Source of the DNA: an uncultured Clostridia bacterium
GTDB lineage: Bacteria; Bacillota; Clostridia; Christensenellales; CAG-917
NCBI GenBank assembly: GCA_934277615.1
Contig: CAKQUV010000002.1
Coordinates: forward strand, 62,001-126,000
Length of the DNA: 64,000 bases
Direction of reading: 5' to 3'
Positions within the stretch are counted from its first letter, which is position 1. Each line of letters starts with the position of its first letter. The notes under the pieces are model-generated. The model was not told where the DNA came from, searched no databases, and saw only the letters and a program-made list of their open reading frames with translations. This document shows positions 1 through 7,515 of the stretch, in pieces. The translations under genes were made by a program, and so were the position numbers.

Positions 1-1
1 A

Positions 2-706
2 AACCTCGCGGTGTTTCAATCCTCGTCGCCGTCCTACGTGCTTATGGCGTCCATCGACGGCTGCATAAGGTTTTTGCAAAACTACGCAAGCGAAGCAATG
101 GGCGAGTGGAGCAAGAACCTGGATATGGTGAGAAAATCTTTTTCGCATCTTGCCAACGTCAAACTGTTTGACGGAAAAAAGGACGGAAGAGTGTTTGCAT
201 ACGACAAGAGCAAGCTTGTGTTTTGCGTGGGCGGTTGCGCACTAAGCGGCGTGGAATTCAAGAAAAAACTGCGTGCAGACAGCGATATAGAACTTGAAAT
301 GGCAAGCGTAAACTATGCGATTGCAATGAGCGGACTCGGGGATGACAAAGCGTCTTTTGCAAAACTCGCAAAGGCGGTGTTCGATATAGACTCGAGCGCA
401 AAGACGAGAGACGGATTGACGTACGTAAAATTGCCGAAATTGCCACAAAAGGTATTTGAACCGTATCAAATCGATACTTTAAGTTGCGAATACGTCGATT
501 TTGCGCAAAGCGTAGGCAGAGTGTCCGCGGAGAACGCGTGGGCATATCCGCCGGGATGTCCTGTCATTGTCAAGGGTGAAAAAGTGGAAGAGGACTTTGT
601 GAAATACGCCACTTTGGCATACGAGAGCGGAGTGAACGTGTCGAGCGAAAGCAGAGAATTTCCGACAAAACTTGCAGTGGTGCAAAACAGAGTCGATTTG
701 CCTTGA
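2..706 (+). CDS. Orn/Lys/Arg decarboxylase, C-terminal part (5' end outside window)
   Basis: The frame is open from the left edge, so only the last ~234 residues are present. The SxSPSYxLMASID stretch near the start is the conserved segment at the end of the PLP-binding major domain of Orn/Lys/Arg decarboxylases. The later AYPPGCPVIVKGE stretch matches the C-terminal domain of that family (usual form YPPGIPxxxPGE). The family decarboxylates a basic amino acid to a polyamine or agmatine; the substrate (Lys, Arg or Orn) cannot be decided from this fragment. The GTG at 11 is an internal codon and not a start. The stop codon overlaps the -35 box of the next promoter, so this gene and the SCIFF peptide abut but are transcribed separately. 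Confidence 0.85.
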   Translation, partial: NLAVFQSSSPSYVLMASIDGCIRFLQNYASEAMGEWSKNLDMVRKSFSHLANVKLFDGKKDGRVFAYDKSKLVFCVGGCALSGVEFKKKLRADSDIELEMASVNYAIAMSGLGDDKASFAKLAKAVFDIDSSAKTRDGLTYVKLPKLPQKVFEPYQIDTLSCEYVDFAQSVGRVSAENAWAYPPGCPVIVKGEKVEEDFVKYATLAYESGVNVSSESREFPTKLAVVQNRVDLP

Positions 707-731
707 CAAAACAAAACGATGTTTTTATAAT
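703..731 (+). promoter_or_regulatory. Consensus sigma-A promoter of the SCIFF peptide gene
   Basis: TTGACA (703-708), 17-bp spacer, TATAAT (726-731): both hexamers are perfect. The -35 box overlaps the decarboxylase stop codon. A strong promoter fits a precursor peptide needed in excess over its maturase. Confidence 0.85.
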
Positions 732-760
732 AGATATATCAAAAGTAAGGAGTCTTTACG

Positions 761-907
761 ATGAAAAGAATTACAACATTGAAAACTCGCGATTTGAACG
801 AAAGCAAAAAGAACGGCGGCTGCGGTGAATGCCAAACTTCTTGCCAATCCGCTTGCAAAACTTCTTGCGGTGTTGCAAACCAAAAATGCGAAAAATCTGC
901 AAAGTAA
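761..907 (+). CDS. scfA: SCIFF ranthipeptide precursor (six cysteines in forty-five residues)
   Basis: A 48-residue peptide with an AAGGAG ribosome-binding site (747-752). It starts MKRITTLKTRDL, has a GGCGEC core entry, and carries six cysteines at residues 21, 24, 28, 32, 36 and 43. This is the pattern of SCIFF, a peptide nearly universal in Clostridia whose partner radical-SAM enzyme installs Cys-to-Thr type thioether (ranthipeptide) crosslinks; Thr 26 and 34 are present between cysteines. The maturase follows 74 bp downstream. The biological role of the mature peptide is not known. The gene is too short for default ORF callers and is easily missed. The identity is firm from cysteine count, leader sequence and neighbour. 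Confidence 0.95.
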   Translation: MKRITTLKTRDLNESKKNGGCGECQTSCQSACKTSCGVANQKCEKSAK

Positions 908-936
908 GATTTTATTAAACGATTATTTGCAAAACT

Positions 937-962
937 CGCCTATGTTTTCATAGGCGTTTTTT
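937..962 (+). terminator. Intrinsic terminator between SCIFF peptide and maturase
   Basis: Perfect 8-bp stem CGCCTATG/CATAGGCG (937-944/949-956) with a TTTT loop, followed by six T. It lies inside the peptide-maturase operon, so it probably acts as a partial terminator that keeps peptide mRNA in excess. Confidence 0.85.
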
Positions 963-981
963 GTGCAAAGGCGCAATAGAT

Positions 982-2358
982 ATGATACATTCTTTCAAAC
1001 TCAACGGATACAACGTCGTGCTCGACACGGCAAGCGGCAGCGTGCACAGCGTTGACGACGTGGCATACGATATCATCGGCATGTACCAAAGCGCGAGCAA
1101 GGACGAAATCGTAAAAGAGATTACTTCAAAATACGACGTAACAGAACAGGACGTGCTCGATTGCTTAGAGGATATAGAAGACCTCAAAAAAGAGGGCAAA
1201 CTCTTTTCCGAGGACTCTTTCAAACCCGACGTGGATATGCTTGCAAAACGCAACACCGTGCTTAAAGCCATGTGCCTGCACGTTGCGCACACTTGCAATC
1301 TCAACTGCGAATACTGCTTTGCGTCGCAAGGCAAGTACCACGGCGAGAGGGCGTTGATGTCCTTTGAAGTGGGCAAACGCGCGCTCGATTTTCTTGTGGA
1401 AAACAGCGGAACGAGGCACAATCTCGAAGTGGACTTTTTCGGCGGCGAACCGCTTATGAACTGGCAAGTGGTCAAAGACCTCGTCGCGTATGCGCGTTCC
1501 ATTGAAAAAGAGCACAACAAAAACTTCCGTTTTACGCTCACGACCAACGGCATGCTTGTGGATGACGACGTTATAGAGTTTGCCAACAAAGAGATGGACA
1601 ACGTTGTGCTGAGCCTTGACGGAAGAAAGGAAATCAACGATCACTTCCGCAAGACGGCAGGCGGCGTGGGAAGCTTTGATATAATCGTGCCGAAATTCCA
1701 GAAATTCGTCAAAGCGCGCGGTGGAAAGAACTATTATATGAGAGGCACTTTCACCCATCGCAATCCCGACTTCACCAAAGATATCCAAACGATGCTCGAT
1801 TTGGGCTTTGACGAGCTCAGTATGGAGCCCGTGGTATGTCCGCCAACCGACAAGTACGCTCTTGACGAAAACGACAAGAAGGTAATCTTCGGCGAATACG
1901 AGAAGCTTGCCGATATGATGATAAAGCGCAGAAAAGAGGGCAAACCGTTTACGTTCTACCACTATATGCTCAATCTCGAAGGCGGGCCTTGCATTTACAA
2001 GCGCATATCGGGTTGCGGCAGCGGTACGGAATACCTTGCGGTTACGCCGACGGGCGAACTTTATCCTTGCCACCAATTCGTGGGAAACAAGGATTATCTT
2101 ATGGGTGATATCTGGACGGGCGTTACCAATACGGCTATGCGCGACAAATTCAAAAGATGCAACGCATATTCTCGCAAAGAGTGCGACGATTGCTGGGCAA
2201 GGTTGTATTGCTCGGGCGGTTGCGCCGCAAACGCATATAACGCGACCGGCGATATCAACGGCGTATATAAGTATGGTTGCGACCTCTTTAAAAAGCGTAT
2301 CGAGTGCGCGATAATGCTCAAAGTGGACGAGCAGACGAGCGAAAACAACGAGGACTGA
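982..2358 (+). CDS. scfB: SCIFF maturase, radical SAM/SPASM thioether synthase
   Basis: 458 residues from ATG 982, which gives MIHSFKLNGY, the usual SCIFF maturase N-terminus, with AAAGG at 967-971. An upstream TTG at 961 is in frame but lies in the terminator tail. Residues ~1-90 look like the peptide-binding (RRE-type) region. The radical-SAM triad is C105xxxC109xxC112 (CNLNCEYC). A cysteine-rich SPASM region follows in the C-terminal third (YPCHQF; CDDCWARLYCSGGCAAN; YGCDLF) and should hold two auxiliary Fe-S clusters. It crosslinks the cysteines of the adjacent SCIFF peptide. It ends one base before the next gene, so ybaK is probably cotranscribed. Confidence 0.93.
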   Translation: MIHSFKLNGYNVVLDTASGSVHSVDDVAYDIIGMYQSASKDEIVKEITSKYDVTEQDVLDCLEDIEDLKKEGKLFSEDSFKPDVDMLAKRNTVLKAMCLHVAHTCNLNCEYCFASQGKYHGERALMSFEVGKRALDFLVENSGTRHNLEVDFFGGEPLMNWQVVKDLVAYARSIEKEHNKNFRFTLTTNGMLVDDDVIEFANKEMDNVVLSLDGRKEINDHFRKTAGGVGSFDIIVPKFQKFVKARGGKNYYMRGTFTHRNPDFTKDIQTMLDLGFDELSMEPVVCPPTDKYALDENDKKVIFGEYEKLADMMIKRRKEGKPFTFYHYMLNLEGGPCIYKRISGCGSGTEYLAVTPTGELYPCHQFVGNKDYLMGDIWTGVTNTAMRDKFKRCNAYSRKECDDCWARLYCSGGCAANAYNATGDINGVYKYGCDLFKKRIECAIMLKVDEQTSENNED

Positions 2359-2359
2359 T

Positions 2360-2851
2360 ATGGCAAAAGACAAGGTTGAAAAGACCAATGCAATGCGACT
2401 TCTCGACGCAAAAAAGGCGGCGTATAAAGAGCATATTTTGCCGATTGTCGAGGCAGTGAGCGGCGAAGAGGCGGCGCGCCTTCTCGGCGTTGACGAAAAG
2501 TATGTTTATAAGACGCTCGTAACCGTGGGTAAGAGCCTCGAACATTACGTGTTCGTCGTGCCCGTCGCAAGCGAGCTCGACCTCAAAAAAGCCGCTCAGG
2601 TCGTTGGCGAAAAGAATATCGAAATGGTGCACTCCAAAGACTTACTTGCGCTCACGGGATACGTGCATGGAGGTTGCTCGCCTGTTGGGATGAAAAAGTT
2701 TTTCAAAACAACCATAGATGTAAGCGCGCAAAGCGTGGACAAAATCTATTTTTCGGGCGGAAAAATCGGATATCAAATAGAAACAACGCTGTCCGAACTC
2801 AAAAAGGCAATACCTTTCAAACTTGCCGATATCACTGCATTGGATAATTGA
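2360..2851 (+). CDS. ybaK: Cys-tRNA(Pro)/Cys-tRNA(Cys) deacylase YbaK/EbsC
   Basis: A 163-residue YbaK/ProX-type editing domain. Family hallmarks are the conserved lysine within YVYKTLV, the central VVPVASELDLKKAA segment, and the TGYVHGGCSPVG motif. The protein hydrolyses Cys-tRNA(Pro) misacylated by ProRS. The length is typical and the start sits one base after the maturase stop, so it belongs to the same transcript. Its coupling to SCIFF biosynthesis is probably only positional. Confidence 0.9.
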   Translation: MAKDKVEKTNAMRLLDAKKAAYKEHILPIVEAVSGEEAARLLGVDEKYVYKTLVTVGKSLEHYVFVVPVASELDLKKAAQVVGEKNIEMVHSKDLLALTGYVHGGCSPVGMKKFFKTTIDVSAQSVDKIYFSGGKIGYQIETTLSELKKAIPFKLADITALDN

Positions 2852-2899
2852 AGATTGACATGTTTTGCATTATCCCTCATAATAAATAAAAGGGGACGT

Positions 2900-4399
2900 A
2901 TGAAAAAGGATATCAAAAAGGTTATATACACGTTCGTGCTGATTGCGGTTGCAGTCTTGTCGAGCGTGTTTATTTTTGTCCCCGAAGGCGTAGCGAGCGC
3001 AAATTCCGCGTGGTTTAAGTACGACGGCGTAAACTCGGTCGGCGCGCTCGTGAGGGACGAAAATTGTCCTATCGTCGTGGATAGAGAGGATTTGACTTTC
3101 GATATCTACAAGGACGATATGGGAAGCTTTTTTGAAGAATATGAGGAGCCGGCAGGCAGAGTCAGCGCAAAATACACATTCAGAAATCCAACCGATATCA
3201 CCGCAAAGGTGGAATTGATTTTCCCGTTCGGTTATGCGCCAGAGTATGAGTCGAAATATACTCAGGACAATAAAAAGTTTTATTCCGTTACGCAAGACGG
3301 CTCGGATATTCAAAAGCGCATCAGAAATACATACAGAGAAAAAAGAGAAAATTACGATATAGTTCAGTTTGATATTAATAAAGACACAAAGTATTTGACG
3401 GATGAGTATATCGAAAAGTACGGTTTTACAAAAGATACAAAAGTGTATGAGTACGTCTGCGACGCGAAAGCGGGATACGACACTCTGGATTCCATAATTA
3501 TTACGGAATACTATATCTCTTCGCCGATTTTGTGTAAAATGGAGCGCGCTATCGGCGACGAGGATATAAGGGTAAGGGCGTTATGCAGCGAGGTCGGAAA
3601 GGCGAGGTTTTTCTGTTTTGAGGAATTGAACGACGACAAAATAAGTTGTCGAGCCTCGGTTTCAAACGATGAGAAATTGAAATTCGAGTTTGTGAAAGAA
3701 ACGACTTTGCTTGACGCGTTGGCGTCTGTGCGTGCAGATGACGATGACATCGAGGACGTGGATTTGTACAATTCGTTTATCGCAAGATATGACGAAGAAT
3801 ACAATTTTATAAACCTCGATTTCGAAAAAGAATACCGATTCCGTTGGTACGAGTATACGCTGGAATTTGCGCCGTATCAAACCATTGTAAACGAGGTCGT
3901 CGCGCCGCTTTATCCTTGCGTTACGAGAGATTACACGCCGAAAGTGTACAACTATACTTATTTACTTTCACCTGCAAAATCGTGGGCGAGTTTCGGCGAA
4001 TTTCACTTGCGCATAAATACGGATATGTACGTAAAAAATGCGTCCGTGGGCAAAATGAAAAAACACAAGGGATATTATGAGTATTCCTGTCAAGGTCTGC
4101 CCGACGGCGAACTGACGTTCAATATTTGCAAAAGTATTGCGCCTATTACGTCGGACGCGTGGTGGGGGCTCGTGATAACGGGCATCGCGATTGCCGTTAC
4201 GTCGGTGATTTGGATACCGATAATCGCCGTTATCATTGTGAAAGTGCGCAAAAAACGCATAGAAAAGAATGTATTGCAATCGTATAGTGAGCAAAAACCG
4301 CCGTATAAACCCGTATCCCAAAACGAATATTACGATACGGCGTGCGACGGTAAATCCGATATCGACGACCAAACGAGAAAAGGCAAAAAGCGGAAATAA
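2900..4399 (+). CDS. Secreted/membrane-anchored protein of unknown function
   Basis: 499 residues from ATG 2900, preceded by an AAGGGG-type ribosome-binding site; a farther upstream ATG at 2855 would add 15 residues before the signal sequence and is less likely. A hydrophobic segment at residues ~8-28 is a signal peptide or anchor. The large middle part is acidic and rich in beta-prone sequence, and is predicted to be extracellular. A C-terminal membrane helix (WWGLVITGIAIAVTSV...) is followed by a Lys/Arg-rich cytoplasmic tail (VRKKRIEK) of about 50 residues. No enzyme motif was recognised. The lone gene sits between ybaK and rex with a short gap on each side. Confidence 0.6.
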   Translation: MKKDIKKVIYTFVLIAVAVLSSVFIFVPEGVASANSAWFKYDGVNSVGALVRDENCPIVVDREDLTFDIYKDDMGSFFEEYEEPAGRVSAKYTFRNPTDITAKVELIFPFGYAPEYESKYTQDNKKFYSVTQDGSDIQKRIRNTYREKRENYDIVQFDINKDTKYLTDEYIEKYGFTKDTKVYEYVCDAKAGYDTLDSIIITEYYISSPILCKMERAIGDEDIRVRALCSEVGKARFFCFEELNDDKISCRASVSNDEKLKFEFVKETTLLDALASVRADDDDIEDVDLYNSFIARYDEEYNFINLDFEKEYRFRWYEYTLEFAPYQTIVNEVVAPLYPCVTRDYTPKVYNYTYLLSPAKSWASFGEFHLRINTDMYVKNASVGKMKKHKGYYEYSCQGLPDGELTFNICKSIAPITSDAWWGLVITGIAIAVTSVIWIPIIAVIIVKVRKKRIEKNVLQSYSEQKPPYKPVSQNEYYDTACDGKSDIDDQTRKGKKRK

Positions 4400-4463
4400 A
4401 CGAGTCGATAGATAACCGATTTTATCAATATATATCGATATAAACCGTTTTTGGGACAAAAAC

Positions 4464-4507
4464 TTGACAATTCGATGTGATAAGAGTATATTTTTTATCG
4501 ATAAAAA
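4464..4507 (+). promoter_or_regulatory. rex promoter with adjacent 16-bp palindrome
   Basis: TTGACA (4464-4469), 17-bp spacer, TATATT (4487-4492). Directly after it lies the perfect palindrome TTTTTATCGATAAAAA (4492-4507), placed over the probable transcription start, where a repressor would block initiation. It does not match the known Rex box (TTGTGA-N6-TCACAA type), so autoregulation by Rex is only a possibility. Confidence 0.7.
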
Positions 4508-4530
4508 TATGCGAATTCAGAGGCGATAAT

Positions 4531-5175
4531 ATGACCAAAGACAATAAAGAAATCTCAAAAGCCACGCTTAACAGACTCCCGTCTTATCTCAAATATCTAT
4601 ATCAATTGGACAAACTCAACGTTGCCACCGTTTCAAGCACAACGATTGCAAACGGACTCGGACTTAATCCCGTGCAAGTGCGCAAGGATATCGCGCTCGT
4701 ATCTTCCGTTGCGGGCAAGCCGAAAATGGGTTACGTAACCAAAGAGATTATTGCGGATTTGGAAGGCTTTTTGGGATATAACAACACTCACGACGCGATT
4801 TTGGTGGGCGTCGGCGGACTCGGCAAAGCGTTTTTGGGCTACGGCGGTTTTGAAAACTACGGCTTGAATATCGTGGCGGCGTTCGATAACAACGAGAAAA
4901 TCGTAAATACCAAAATCAACGGAAAACCCGTTTACGACGTGAGCAGATTGCAAGGCATCGTGGAAAGGTTCAACATCAAACTCGGCATCATCACCGTGCC
5001 CGCATACGCGGCGCAAGAAGTGGCGGACAGAATGGTGGCGGCAGGCATCAAGGCAATATGGAACTTTGCCTCCGTGCACCTCAATATTCCTTCAAACGTT
5101 GCGCTCAAAAACGAGGATTTGGCATCGTCGCTGGCATTGCTCAGTTTGCAAATCCAATCCAACAGAGCGGAATAA
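4531..5175 (+). CDS. rex: Redox-sensing transcriptional repressor Rex
   Basis: 214 residues from ATG 4531 with AGAGG at 4519-4523; an in-frame ATG at 4477 lies inside the promoter and is rejected. Residues ~1-80 form the winged-helix DNA-binding domain (SKATLNRLPSYLKYL; LNPVQVRKD). A Rossmann domain follows with GVGGLGKAFL as the NAD-binding glycine loop and VAAFDNN as the adenine-ribose acidic end. The C-terminal helix (LASSLALLSLQIQ) mediates domain swapping in the dimer. Rex senses the NADH/NAD+ ratio and represses fermentation genes in Clostridia. It is transcribed alone and is followed by a bidirectional terminator. Confidence 0.97.
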   Translation: MTKDNKEISKATLNRLPSYLKYLYQLDKLNVATVSSTTIANGLGLNPVQVRKDIALVSSVAGKPKMGYVTKEIIADLEGFLGYNNTHDAILVGVGGLGKAFLGYGGFENYGLNIVAAFDNNEKIVNTKINGKPVYDVSRLQGIVERFNIKLGIITVPAYAAQEVADRMVAAGIKAIWNFASVHLNIPSNVALKNEDLASSLALLSLQIQSNRAE

Positions 5176-5227
5176 AGTGTTGCAGTTTTATTGAAAATCA
5201 AAAAAATAATATAATGTTATTATAAAT

Positions 5228-5256
5228 AAAAATCTCGCTGACTGCGAGATTTTTTC
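5228..5256 (+). terminator. Bidirectional intrinsic terminator (rex / IPMDH homologue)
   Basis: Ten-bp stem AAAATCTCGC/GCGAGATTTT (5229-5238/5244-5253) with runs of A on the left and T on the right. It separates convergent rex (+) and the dehydrogenase homologue (-). Confidence 0.85.
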
Positions 5257-5271
5257 GTATTTTCACGACAG

Positions 5272-6330
5272 TTATTCCGTTTGGATTTTCGATATAATTT
5301 CGTCAATTATTTGAGATGAGGTGAATTCTCCGCCGAGGTCGTAGGGGAGTTTGTTTTTCGCAATCGTGGCGGACGTGGCGTTTTCGATGGCGGTTGCCTC
5401 GCACTCGAGGTCGAAAGATAGGCGAAGCATGTTTGCGCAAGCCAAGATTTCGCCGATTGGGTTGACAATGTCGTTTTTGACGAAGCGCTCGGGCATATCG
5501 CACTTTGCGCCGTACAGCCCAAGCGTAGTGTCGCCGAGAGCGATTGTCGGCATGACGTTTTGACTGCCTACAAGCGCGGCGGCAAAAGACGCGATTGCGT
5601 CGCCGAACAGGTTTGACGTGAGTATGACGTCAAATTGCGACGGGTTTTGAACAAGGCGTTTTGCCATTTCGGATATATCTAGCATATCAAGGCGCACGTC
5701 GGGATAGTCCTCGTTGATGTCGGTTACGATTTTGCGCCAAAGTCGAGAAGACGTAAGATTGCTTGCCTTGTCCGCAAGCGCAACCGAATTGCCGCGAGCG
5801 CGAGCAAGCTCGTATGCGATACGTGCGACGCGTTCTATTTCAAGTTCGCTATAACACTCGGTGTCAAAAGCCTCTCTGCCGAATTTGCCGTTGACGCGGA
5901 ATCCGTTTTCTCCATAATAGATGCCGCCGTCGATGTCGCGCACGATTGCCAAATCCACGCCGTTTGACAGGATATCGTCCTTAAGCGCACTGTGGTTTGA
6001 AAGGTTCGGATAGAATTTTATGGGGTGTAAGCCGGCGTAAAGCCCCAAAGATTTGCAAAGAGAAGCGAGCGCACTTTGCAAAAGCGCCGCGTAAGAGGTT
6101 TGCTCAACCGACGCGCCGAATAAAACCGCGTGTGTTTTGGCGGCGTTGTCGATTGTTGATTTGGACAGCGCCTCGCCGCATTTTTCCGTTGCTATTTTGC
6201 CTATAACGCCGTCGATAAAATTGAAATCGTGGCGATATTTTTCGCCTATTGCGTTAAGCACTCGTTTTGCGCCGTCCAAAAGTGTGAATCCCGTTTCGTC
6301 CGCATATAGCGTTGCGATATCGTAAGTCAT
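5272..6330 (-). CDS. Divergent isopropylmalate/isocitrate dehydrogenase family protein
   Basis: 352 residues, the usual length for LeuB. Family landmarks are VRDIDGGIYYGENG, DKASNLTSSRLWRKIV, FDVILTSNLFGD and DIVNPIGEILACANMLR. Several functional positions depart from the family. The N-terminal GDGIGPE loop is replaced by ADETGFTLL. The second aspartate of the GDxxSD metal site is lost (GDAIASF). The NAD-binding HGSAPDIAGK loop reads KCDMPERFVKN. The gene stands alone with its own promoter, away from any leuA/C/D. It could be a decayed or repurposed beta-decarboxylating dehydrogenase; the substrate cannot be named. Confidence 0.7.
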   Translation of the reverse strand: MTYDIATLYADETGFTLLDGAKRVLNAIGEKYRHDFNFIDGVIGKIATEKCGEALSKSTIDNAAKTHAVLFGASVEQTSYAALLQSALASLCKSLGLYAGLHPIKFYPNLSNHSALKDDILSNGVDLAIVRDIDGGIYYGENGFRVNGKFGREAFDTECYSELEIERVARIAYELARARGNSVALADKASNLTSSRLWRKIVTDINEDYPDVRLDMLDISEMAKRLVQNPSQFDVILTSNLFGDAIASFAAALVGSQNVMPTIALGDTTLGLYGAKCDMPERFVKNDIVNPIGEILACANMLRLSFDLECEATAIENATSATIAKNKLPYDLGGEFTSSQIIDEIISKIQTE

Positions 6331-6389
6331 TTTGCCTTCCTTTGCGTGATGTAGATAAGGTTTTTATCCTTATCCGACATAGCAAAAAT

Positions 6390-6418
6390 ATAATATAACA
6401 AATGCAAATCGACGTCAA
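6390..6418 (-). promoter_or_regulatory. Promoter of the IPMDH-family gene
   Basis: On the minus strand TTGACG (6418-6413), 17-bp spacer, TATTAT (6395-6390). The ~55-nt leader contains a GATAAGG/CCTTATC hairpin at about 6353-6376. Confidence 0.65.
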
Positions 6419-6458
6419 ATGCAATGTGTGTTTTTCAAAACGCCGTTTAAAGCACTTT

Positions 6459-6550
6459 TTATGCATAAAATGCGAATATTATATGCATAAATTTATAAAA
6501 TATGCAAAATATACAAAAATATAAAATTAATTGCAGATTTTTATGCATAA
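6459..6550. promoter_or_regulatory. Three TATGCATA palindromes, candidate operator of the amino acid ABC operon
   Basis: Copies at 6459-6468 (TTATGCATAA), 6481-6490 (ATATGCATAA) and 6541-6550 (TTATGCATAA), the last ending four bases before the -35 box. Spacing and AT-rich flanks resemble ARG-box clusters bound by ArgR/AhrC. That assignment is inference. Confidence 0.5.
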
Positions 6551-6554
6551 TCGC

Positions 6555-6583
6555 TTGCTTTATTTTTGCTATGTTGCTATTAT
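6555..6583 (+). promoter_or_regulatory. Promoter of the polar amino acid ABC operon
   Basis: TTGCTT (6555-6560), 17-bp spacer, TATTAT (6578-6583), with an upstream TG making an extended -10 (TGCTATTAT). Confidence 0.7.
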
Positions 6584-6627
6584 ATGTGAGCAATACGACA
6601 AAAGGAAAAATTTTTGGAATATACGAT

Positions 6628-7515
6628 ATGAAAAAAACAGTAAAAACATTGGTCATTCTAGCGGTCGTCGCGACGATAATTACGGCTTGTTTTGCACTTG
6701 TTGCGTGCAACGATAACGATATCAATCTTGTGGCGGCGGACGCTGCGGACCTTCTTAAAGAGGATTTCGGCATTGCGGTTACAAAAGGCAATACCGAACT
6801 TATGAACGCCGTCAATCAAGTGATTGACGAGTGGAAGGCAAACGGCAAACTTGCGCAATATTCCGCATATTATTCTGCGCTTGCAGACGAGGAAAACGGC
6901 GGTGAAAAAGCGGTTGCTCCCGAGGGACTGCAAACAAGTTGGGACTTTGGAAACGCTACGCAAACCATTGCGGTATATACGGAGTCGGGCTTTGCGCCGT
7001 ATGAGTTTATATACGGAGAAAACGTCATAGGTATCGACATTGCCATTATGTCGCAAGTTGCGGTCAATATGGGCAAGAAAATCGAAGTCAAGGACGTTAT
7101 GTTCGACGTGATTGCTACCAACGTACAGACTGCTACGGGCGATGCTGTCGGCGCGGCAGGTATGTCTATAACTGAAGAGCGTAAAGAAATCGTAGATTTC
7201 AGCCACGCTTATGCCTATTCGACGCTTGTAATCGTGTCCAAAGACGGACAATACAAGAGCGTCAAAGACCTTGCTGGAAAGAAAGTGGGCGTGCAAGAGG
7301 GTACGAGCGGCGATATCATCATAAGCGAGGCTATCGGAAACGGATATAGTTACGAAATCGAAAACGACGACGAAACCACAACTACAATAGTCGTCAAGGC
7401 AGCGGGTGCGGAAGTGAAACAATACAAGGCGTATGCGCTTGCGCTTCAAGACCTCAAAAACGGACGTATCGACGCGATACTTATGGATAATCTTCCTGCG
7501 GAGTTGATGCTGTGA
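6628..7515 (+). CDS. Amino acid ABC transporter substrate-binding lipoprotein, apparently circularly permuted
   Basis: 295 residues from ATG 6628. A signal peptide ends in lipobox FALVAC with Cys27 as lipid anchor. Standard family-3 binding-protein motifs follow in order: ESGFAPYEF, IGIDIAIM, GAAGMSITEERKEIVDFS, LAGKKVGVQEGTSG and ALALQDLKNGRIDAILMDN. The protein stops right after that last motif (AELML). The segment that normally closes the fold (YGIAVKKGN...LLDAVNKALAELKADGT) is missing at the C-terminus. It is found instead at residues ~32-80, directly after the lipobox (DFGIAVTKGNTELMNAVN...DEWKANGKL). The overall length is near normal, so the gene appears rearranged rather than truncated. 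It is first in a three-gene operon with permease and ATPase and overlaps the permease start. Confidence 0.88.
   Translation: MKKTVKTLVILAVVATIITACFALVACNDNDINLVAADAADLLKEDFGIAVTKGNTELMNAVNQVIDEWKANGKLAQYSAYYSALADEENGGEKAVAPEGLQTSWDFGNATQTIAVYTESGFAPYEFIYGENVIGIDIAIMSQVAVNMGKKIEVKDVMFDVIATNVQTATGDAVGAAGMSITEERKEIVDFSHAYAYSTLVIVSKDGQYKSVKDLAGKKVGVQEGTSGDIIISEAIGNGYSYEIENDDETTTTIVVKAAGAEVKQYKAYALALQDLKNGRIDAILMDNLPAELML

Noticed and set aside
4492..4507. Rex operator
   Set aside because: The palindrome TTTTTATCGATAAAAA does not match the Rex consensus; it was kept only as an unassigned palindrome.
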